Shown: in pieces, positions 32,792-36,453 of the stretch
How positions within the stretch are numbered: the first letter of the stretch is position 1
How the letters are laid out: each line of letters begins with the position of its first letter
DNA from: Zoogloea sp.
GTDB lineage: Bacteria > Pseudomonadota > Gammaproteobacteria > Burkholderiales > Rhodocyclaceae
Length of the DNA: 36,453 bases
Assembly (NCBI RefSeq): GCF_030157465.1
Contig: NZ_JAOAUU010000142.1
Location: 1 to 36,453 of the forward strand
Direction of reading: 5' to 3'
The notes under the pieces: generated by a model
Told to the model about the DNA's origin: nothing
Database searches by the model: none
What the model saw: only the letters and a program-made list of their open reading frames with translations
Translations under genes and position numbers: made by a program

Positions 32792-33559
32792 TCAGGCCAG
32801 CGCAGCCGGATCGGCCAGCGCGTCGGCGATGAAGCGGGTGAAGCGCGCGGCATCCGCACCATTGATGACCCGGTGGTCATAGCTCAGCGACAGCGGCACC
32901 ACCGGCACGCTGCTTACCTGGCCGTCCACCAGCTTGAGGCGCTCGGCGCTGCGGGTGACACCAAGAATGGCCAGCTCGGGCGCGTTGATGATGGGCGTGA
33001 AACCGGTGCCGCCGAGGTTGCCCAGCGAGCTGATCGAGAAACAGCCACCGGACATCTCGCTCATCGGCAGGCCCTTGCCGCGGGCCCGTTCGGCCTTGTC
33101 GGCCAGCTCAAGGGCGATTTCGGAGATCGACTTCGTGTCGCAGTCGCGAATCACCGGCACCACCAGCCCGTTGGGCGTTTCAACCGCCACGCCGATGTGA
33201 AAGTAGTGCTTCATCACCAGCCCGTCGCCGGCGGGAGTCAGCGAGGCGTTGAAGCGCGGAAAGGCCTTGAGCGCCTTGACCGCCGCCTTGATCAGGAAGG
33301 GCACCGGGGTCAGCTTGATGCCCAGCTCGGCGCCCATCGTCTTGCGCACGGATTCCAGCGTGGGCACTTCGGCTTCGTCCTGATGGGTTACATGAGGAAT
33401 CTGGGCCCAGTTGCGGGCCAGAAACGAGGCCACCAGCTTCTGGTGACGGGGCAGCGCAAGCGTCTCGACTTCGCCGAACTGGGTGAAGTCCATGACCGGC
33501 ATGGGCGGCAGGCTGGCCGGCCAGGCCGGCGCTGCGGGGGCGTCGGGCTTGGCGCTCAT
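32792..33559 (-). CDS. 2-oxoacid dehydrogenase E2 acyltransferase, catalytic core only
   Basis: This 255-residue protein matches the C-terminal catalytic domain of dihydrolipoamide acyltransferases. The active-site motif is SYDHRVINGADAARF; the Asn instead of Asp in DHRxxxG occurs in some E2 proteins. Upstream domains are missing: no lipoyl domain and no subunit-binding domain are present, apart from a short 30-residue Pro/Ala-rich start. The lipoyl domain is encoded separately just upstream, and TGATG joins the two genes (one shared base). A longer frame to 33727 overlaps that gene and is not used. Confidence 0.88.
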   Translation of the reverse strand: MSAKPDAPAAPAWPASLPPMPVMDFTQFGEVETLALPRHQKLVASFLARNWAQIPHVTHQDEAEVPTLESVRKTMGAELGIKLTPVPFLIKAAVKALKAFPRFNASLTPAGDGLVMKHYFHIGVAVETPNGLVVPVIRDCDTKSISEIALELADKAERARGKGLPMSEMSGGCFSISSLGNLGGTGFTPIINAPELAILGVTRSAERLKLVDGQVSSVPVVPLSLSYDHRVINGADAARFTRFIADALADPAALA

Positions 33560-33789
33560 CACACCAGCTCGCCGATGACGGTGCCGACTTCGTAGGTTTC
33601 GCCGGCTTCCTTGAGAATCTTCAGGGTGCCGTCGGCCGGGGCTTCGACTTCCTGAACCGACTTTTCGCTCTCCATCGTGTAGAGCAGCTGGCCCTTGGAG
33701 ACTGCGCCGCCGTCCGGAATCATCCATTCGGTGAGGATGGCTTCGTTCACCGAAAAGCCGAGCTTGGGGAGAATGATTTCAGTTGCCAT
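33559..33789 (-). CDS. Free-standing lipoyl-domain protein
   Basis: This 76-residue protein is a lipoyl/biotinyl domain: ILPKLGFSVNEA at the start, and MESEKSVQEVEAPADG with the Lys that is lipoylated. It carries the acyl group between E1 and the E2 core. Normally this domain is fused to E2. The gene lies between E1 beta (43-base gap) and the E2 core. Lipoylation machinery is presumably elsewhere on the genome. Confidence 0.93.
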   Translation of the reverse strand: MATEIILPKLGFSVNEAILTEWMIPDGGAVSKGQLLYTMESEKSVQEVEAPADGTLKILKEAGETYEVGTVIGELV

Positions 33790-33832
33790 GATTGTGTCCT
33801 TTGAGTGTCTTCAGCCGGGGCCGGGTTGAATT

Positions 33833-34828
33833 TCAAGCGAGTGTTTCGCGGATGGCCGCGAGGATGCGTTCCCGGGTCGGCACGAAGGCCGTTTCCAGGG
33901 GCTTGGAGAAAGGCACGGGCGAGCGCGCCGCGCCCACCCGGGCGACCGGCGCCTTGAGCTGGCCGAAGAGTTCCTTGTGGAGACGGGCCGAAATCTCGGC
34001 ACCCACGCCAAAATCCACCTGGGCTTCGTGGGCCACCACGGCGCGGCCGGTCTTCCTGGCCGACGCGATGATCGTGTCCATGTCCAGCGGCGAAATGGTG
34101 CGCAGGTCGATCACCTCGGCCGCAATGCCTTCCTTGGCGAGACTCTTGGCCACGGCAATCACCTCGTGCAGGGTCTTGCTGTAGCTGATCAGGGTGATGT
34201 CGCTGCCTTCCTGAACCACCTTGGCCTTGCCGATGGGCACCCGCTCGCCCGGCACCGGCGCTTCGCCCGGCACGAAATACAGGGGCAGGTTCTCGATGAA
34301 GATGCACGGGTCGTCGTCGAAGATGCACGACAGCATCAGGCCGTAGGCGTCGGCCGGGGTCGACGGGGCCACCACCTTGAGGCCGGCGGTGTGGGCGAAC
34401 CAGGCTTCCAGGTAGTCGGCATGCTGGCCGCCGGTGCCAAAGCCGGCGCCGGTGGTGGTGCGGATCACCAGGGGCACATGGGTCTGGCCGCCGGTCATGA
34501 AGCGCAGCTTGGCCGCGTGGTTCACGATCTGGTCCATCGCCACGGTGGTGAAGTTCATCAGCATGATCTCGGCCACCGGGCGCAGGCCGGCCAGCGCGCC
34601 GCCCACCGCGGCACCCACAATCGCCTGCTCGGCGATCGGCGTGGATTTGACCCGGCCGGTGCCAAACCTGGTCGATAGGCCGGCGGTGCACTTGAACACC
34701 CCGCCGCCTTCGCGGTCGGCAATGTCCTCGCCGAGCACGACCACCGAGCTGTCCAGCTCCATGGCGTCGTGAAGGGCCATGTTGATGGCCTGGACGATGT
34801 TGATCTTCTTGGCTTGAACGGTGCTCAT
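33833..34828 (-). CDS. 2-oxoacid (pyruvate/acetoin-type) dehydrogenase E1 beta subunit
   Basis: This 331-residue transketolase C-terminal-type subunit has GEDIADREGGGVFKCTAGL, then FGTGRVKSTPIAEQAIVGAA and GGQHADYLEAWFAHTAGLKV. It pairs with E1 alpha as an alpha2-beta2, thiamine-diphosphate-dependent decarboxylase. The overlap with the E1 alpha gene is 4 bases. The acid used (pyruvate, acetoin, branched or unusual 2-oxoacid) is not clear. Confidence 0.94.
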   Translation of the reverse strand: MSTVQAKKINIVQAINMALHDAMELDSSVVVLGEDIADREGGGVFKCTAGLSTRFGTGRVKSTPIAEQAIVGAAVGGALAGLRPVAEIMLMNFTTVAMDQIVNHAAKLRFMTGGQTHVPLVIRTTTGAGFGTGGQHADYLEAWFAHTAGLKVVAPSTPADAYGLMLSCIFDDDPCIFIENLPLYFVPGEAPVPGERVPIGKAKVVQEGSDITLISYSKTLHEVIAVAKSLAKEGIAAEVIDLRTISPLDMDTIIASARKTGRAVVAHEAQVDFGVGAEISARLHKELFGQLKAPVARVGAARSPVPFSKPLETAFVPTRERILAAIRETLA

Positions 34829-35811
34829 GCTTGGGCTCCCTCGGCAACGACATCCTTGTCGAGTTCGGATACATCGGGATAAGGGCTGGCAAGGCCGAAC
34901 TCGACGGCCTCCTCGAAGGCGGCCACGTTGGTGGCTTCGATGTCGGACAACTGGCCGTCGCTGGCGTGGCCCTCTTCAATCAGCCAGGCGCGGAAGCGCG
35001 GCAGCGGGTCGGCGGCAATGGCGGCGGCCATTTCTTCCTTGGGGATGTAATGGCTGTCGTCGCCCATCAAATGGCCCCGGAAACGGAAGGTGTTGGCTTC
35101 CAGCAGGGTCGGGCCGTCGCCGGCGCGGGCGCGGGCAATGGCGGTGCTGGCCGCCTGCCACATGGCAACGGCGTCGTTGCCGTCCACCTCGACACCGGGA
35201 ATGCCATAGGCCAGGCCGCGGTCGGCGATGGTGGCGGCGCCGGTGCCGTATTCATATTTGGTGTGCTCGGCGTAGCCGTTGTTCTGGCACACGAAGATCA
35301 CCGGCAGCTTCCACACGGCCGCCAGGTTGAGCGCCTCGTGAAAGGCGCCGATGTTGCTGGCGCCGTCGCCGAAGTTCACCACCGTGACCTGGTCGGTGCC
35401 CTTCAGCTGCGATGCCCAGGCCAACCCGTTGGCGATCGGCAGGCCGGCGCCGACGATGCCGGTGGTAACCGGCAGGCCGGAGGCCACGTGGGTCACGTGC
35501 ATCGGCCCGCCCTTGCCCTTGCAGGTGCCGGTGGCGCGGCCAAACAGTTCGGCCACGAAGGGCTTGAGCGGAATGCCCTTGGCCAGCTGGTCGTGGATGC
35601 CCCGGTAGGTGGTGACCACGTAATCGCTGGGCTTGAGGCTCACCGAAATGGCCGCCGGAATCAGCTCCTGACCACGCGGCGAGTAATACGGCGACGCGAT
35701 CTGGCCGGCCTTGATCAGCTCGATGAAGCGGTCGTCGGCTGTCTTGATCAGCGTGGCGATCCGGTAAATATCCAGCAGGACGTCCCTGCCGGGCTGTTTT
35801 GTCTCACTCAT
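34825..35811 (-). CDS. 2-oxoacid (pyruvate/acetoin-type) dehydrogenase E1 alpha subunit
   Basis: This 328-residue subunit carries the thiamine diphosphate motif, which runs from GDGASNIGAFHEALNLAAV to the NN of CQNNGYAE. The N-terminal part (YSPRGQELIPAAI) and RATGTCKGKGGPMH are typical of E1 alpha. It is the first gene of an operon E1 alpha, E1 beta, lipoyl domain, E2 core, SDR. No E3 (lipoamide dehydrogenase) gene is present. The palindromic operator at 35918 lies 107 bases upstream of its ATG. Confidence 0.94.
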   Translation of the reverse strand: MSETKQPGRDVLLDIYRIATLIKTADDRFIELIKAGQIASPYYSPRGQELIPAAISVSLKPSDYVVTTYRGIHDQLAKGIPLKPFVAELFGRATGTCKGKGGPMHVTHVASGLPVTTGIVGAGLPIANGLAWASQLKGTDQVTVVNFGDGASNIGAFHEALNLAAVWKLPVIFVCQNNGYAEHTKYEYGTGAATIADRGLAYGIPGVEVDGNDAVAMWQAASTAIARARAGDGPTLLEANTFRFRGHLMGDDSHYIPKEEMAAAIAADPLPRFRAWLIEEGHASDGQLSDIEATNVAAFEEAVEFGLASPYPDVSELDKDVVAEGAQA

Positions 35812-36163
35812 GCCCTACCTCTCGAATGGGTTGGTGACGCGGGTTTCGGGTCCGGTGGCTAATCCGGCAAACAGGGTTCTTGCTTCAGCTCGCTGCTGCC
35901 TGGGCAGTTGCAAACAAAACCAACAATCCCGTTTGTTTTTTTAAAGTATATCGGCAGTACATGGGCTGCACAAGGGGAGAAGACGAGGGAATTCCGAAGG
36001 GCGCGAAATGCCTTTGCCGGGCAGGCTTTCCCGCTACGTCTTGAGGGCCGGCGCAGCGGATTCCGGCACGCAAGCCGCTCCGCTTCTATGATGGAATCAG
36101 CCACCACGTCACCGTCACCGTTACCAGCGGAATCTTTGCGGCGGCTAATGGTGCTGTGCCTTT
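35812..36163. other. Promoter region upstream of the E1 operon
   Basis: This 352-base noncoding region contains the operator at 35918-35937 in an AT-rich patch and otherwise GC-rich sequence with no convincing gene. The two open frames on either strand here lack family features. Confidence 0.5.
35918..35937. promoter_or_regulatory. Putative operator, copy 4
   Basis: AACCAACAATCCCGTTTGTT is a perfect match to AACnAACnnnnnnGTTnGTT. It is 107 bases upstream of the E1 alpha ATG. Confidence 0.68.
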
Positions 36164-36373
36164 GTAGGGGCGACTTCAGTCGCCCACCGCGCGTTGAATC
36201 ACCGGCAAGCACGGGTAGGTCGGGTTAGCCCGCAGGGCGTAACCCGACACCAACATGAACATCAATGGGCACGTCCGATGTCGGGTTACGCTGCGCTAAC
36301 CCGACCTACCCAAGCTTCGATCAACGGCTTGTCGGTGATTCAACGCGCGCTGGGCGACTGAAGTCGCCCCTAC
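36164..36373. mobile_element. Composite ~210-bp inverted-repeat (MITE-like) element
   Basis: The left arm at 36164-36210 and right arm at 36327-36373 are 47-base reverse complements with two mismatches. Each arm starts GTAGGGGCGACTTCAGTCGC, carrying the 18-bp palindrome. Between them sits the 95-bp repeat (36213-36311) in direct orientation. No coding capacity is present, so mobility would need a helper enzyme. No target-site duplication was identified with confidence. Confidence 0.75.
36213..36311 (+). repeat. 95-bp inverted-repeat element, copy 3
   Basis: It has the same arms and middle as the copy at 11-104, with a few base changes (the middle has GGGCACGTCC instead of GGACACGTCC). It is the core of the composite element. 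Downstream, CCCAAGCTTCGATC matches the flank of copy 1. Confidence 0.85.
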
Positions 36374-36416
36374 CCCAGCCTCGACATCCAGCCCCTGTAC
36401 ATAAAAGGACGCGCAA

Positions 36417-36453
36417 ATGGCCACCGGAAACGCAACAACGCGAACCGAGCACG
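36417..36453 (+). CDS. Start of a gene cut by the window end
   Basis: ATG at 36417 follows AAAAGGA at a fitting distance and opens 12 codons (MATGNATTRTEH) before the window ends. The product cannot be identified. Confidence 0.4.
   Translation, partial: MATGNATTRTEH

Noticed and set aside
36164-36373. CRISPR array or origin of replication
   Set aside because: The repeats are inverted, not a series of direct repeats with spacers, and no DnaA-box cluster or repeated AT-rich unit is seen.
1-36453. tRNA or rRNA genes
   Set aside because: I saw no convincing cloverleaf or rRNA sequence on either strand; a tRNA scan would be decisive.

Overview
The window is high-GC DNA with dense antisense ORFs, tightly packed operons and many ATGA stop/start overlaps. 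Gene content (PntAA/PntAB/PntB transhydrogenase, thiolase and acyl-CoA genes, a Rieske oxygenase, TetR control) suggests a metabolically versatile proteobacterium, most likely a betaproteobacterium of the Azoarcus/Thauera/Zoogloea kind. The taxon is an inference, because no rRNA or other marker gene is present.

Layout. (1) 201-5698, minus strand: a probable six-gene operon pntAA-pntAB-pntB followed by a kinase, a small protein and an acyl-CoA dehydrogenase. The last three match the LvaA-LvaB-LvaC set for 4-hydroxyacyl-CoA catabolism, a split version of mammalian ACAD10/11. (2) 6096-11278, plus strand: beta-ketothiolase, 3-hydroxyacyl-CoA dehydrogenase, histidine phosphatase, SDR, enoyl-CoA hydratase and a VOC protein. 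(3) 11306-11756: gene remnants and a repeat. (4) 11836-22466, minus strand: a ten-gene operon with a DUF35/thiolase-fold pair, a Rieske oxygenase and its reductase, a CurA-like reductase, a pair of acyl-CoA dehydrogenases, an acyl-CoA ligase, a DMT exporter and an SDR. (5) 22898-29931, plus strand: an accessory island, clearly lower in GC from about 24 kb, with a NERD protein, a SIR2-HerA antiphage pair, a KTSC protein, a HEPN/RES-type protein and a putative Cys-His-Asp (transglutaminase-like) protein. (6) 30130-30794: a LysR remnant joined back-to-back to an oxidoreductase remnant. (7) 30943-35811, minus strand: a TetR regulator, an SDR and a 2-oxoacid dehydrogenase complex (E1 alpha, E1 beta, a free lipoyl domain, E2 core). 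(8) The right end holds a composite inverted-repeat element and the start of another gene.

How it fits together. One 20-bp palindrome, AACnAACnnnnnnGTTnGTT, occurs in the promoter regions of all four catabolic transcription units (5871, 6003, 22491, 35918). This suggests a single regulon, perhaps under the local TetR protein. Together the genes could activate an acid to its CoA ester, oxygenate and beta-oxidise it, process 4-hydroxyacyl-CoA intermediates and cleave a side chain by an aldolase- or thiolase-type reaction. The transhydrogenase would adjust NADPH/NADH. The substrate cannot be read from the sequence; the big operon resembles actinobacterial sterol side-chain gene sets in composition.

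Two dispersed repeat families, a ~95-bp inverted-repeat element and an 18-bp palindrome, sit at the window edges, between operons and at the ends of decayed genes.
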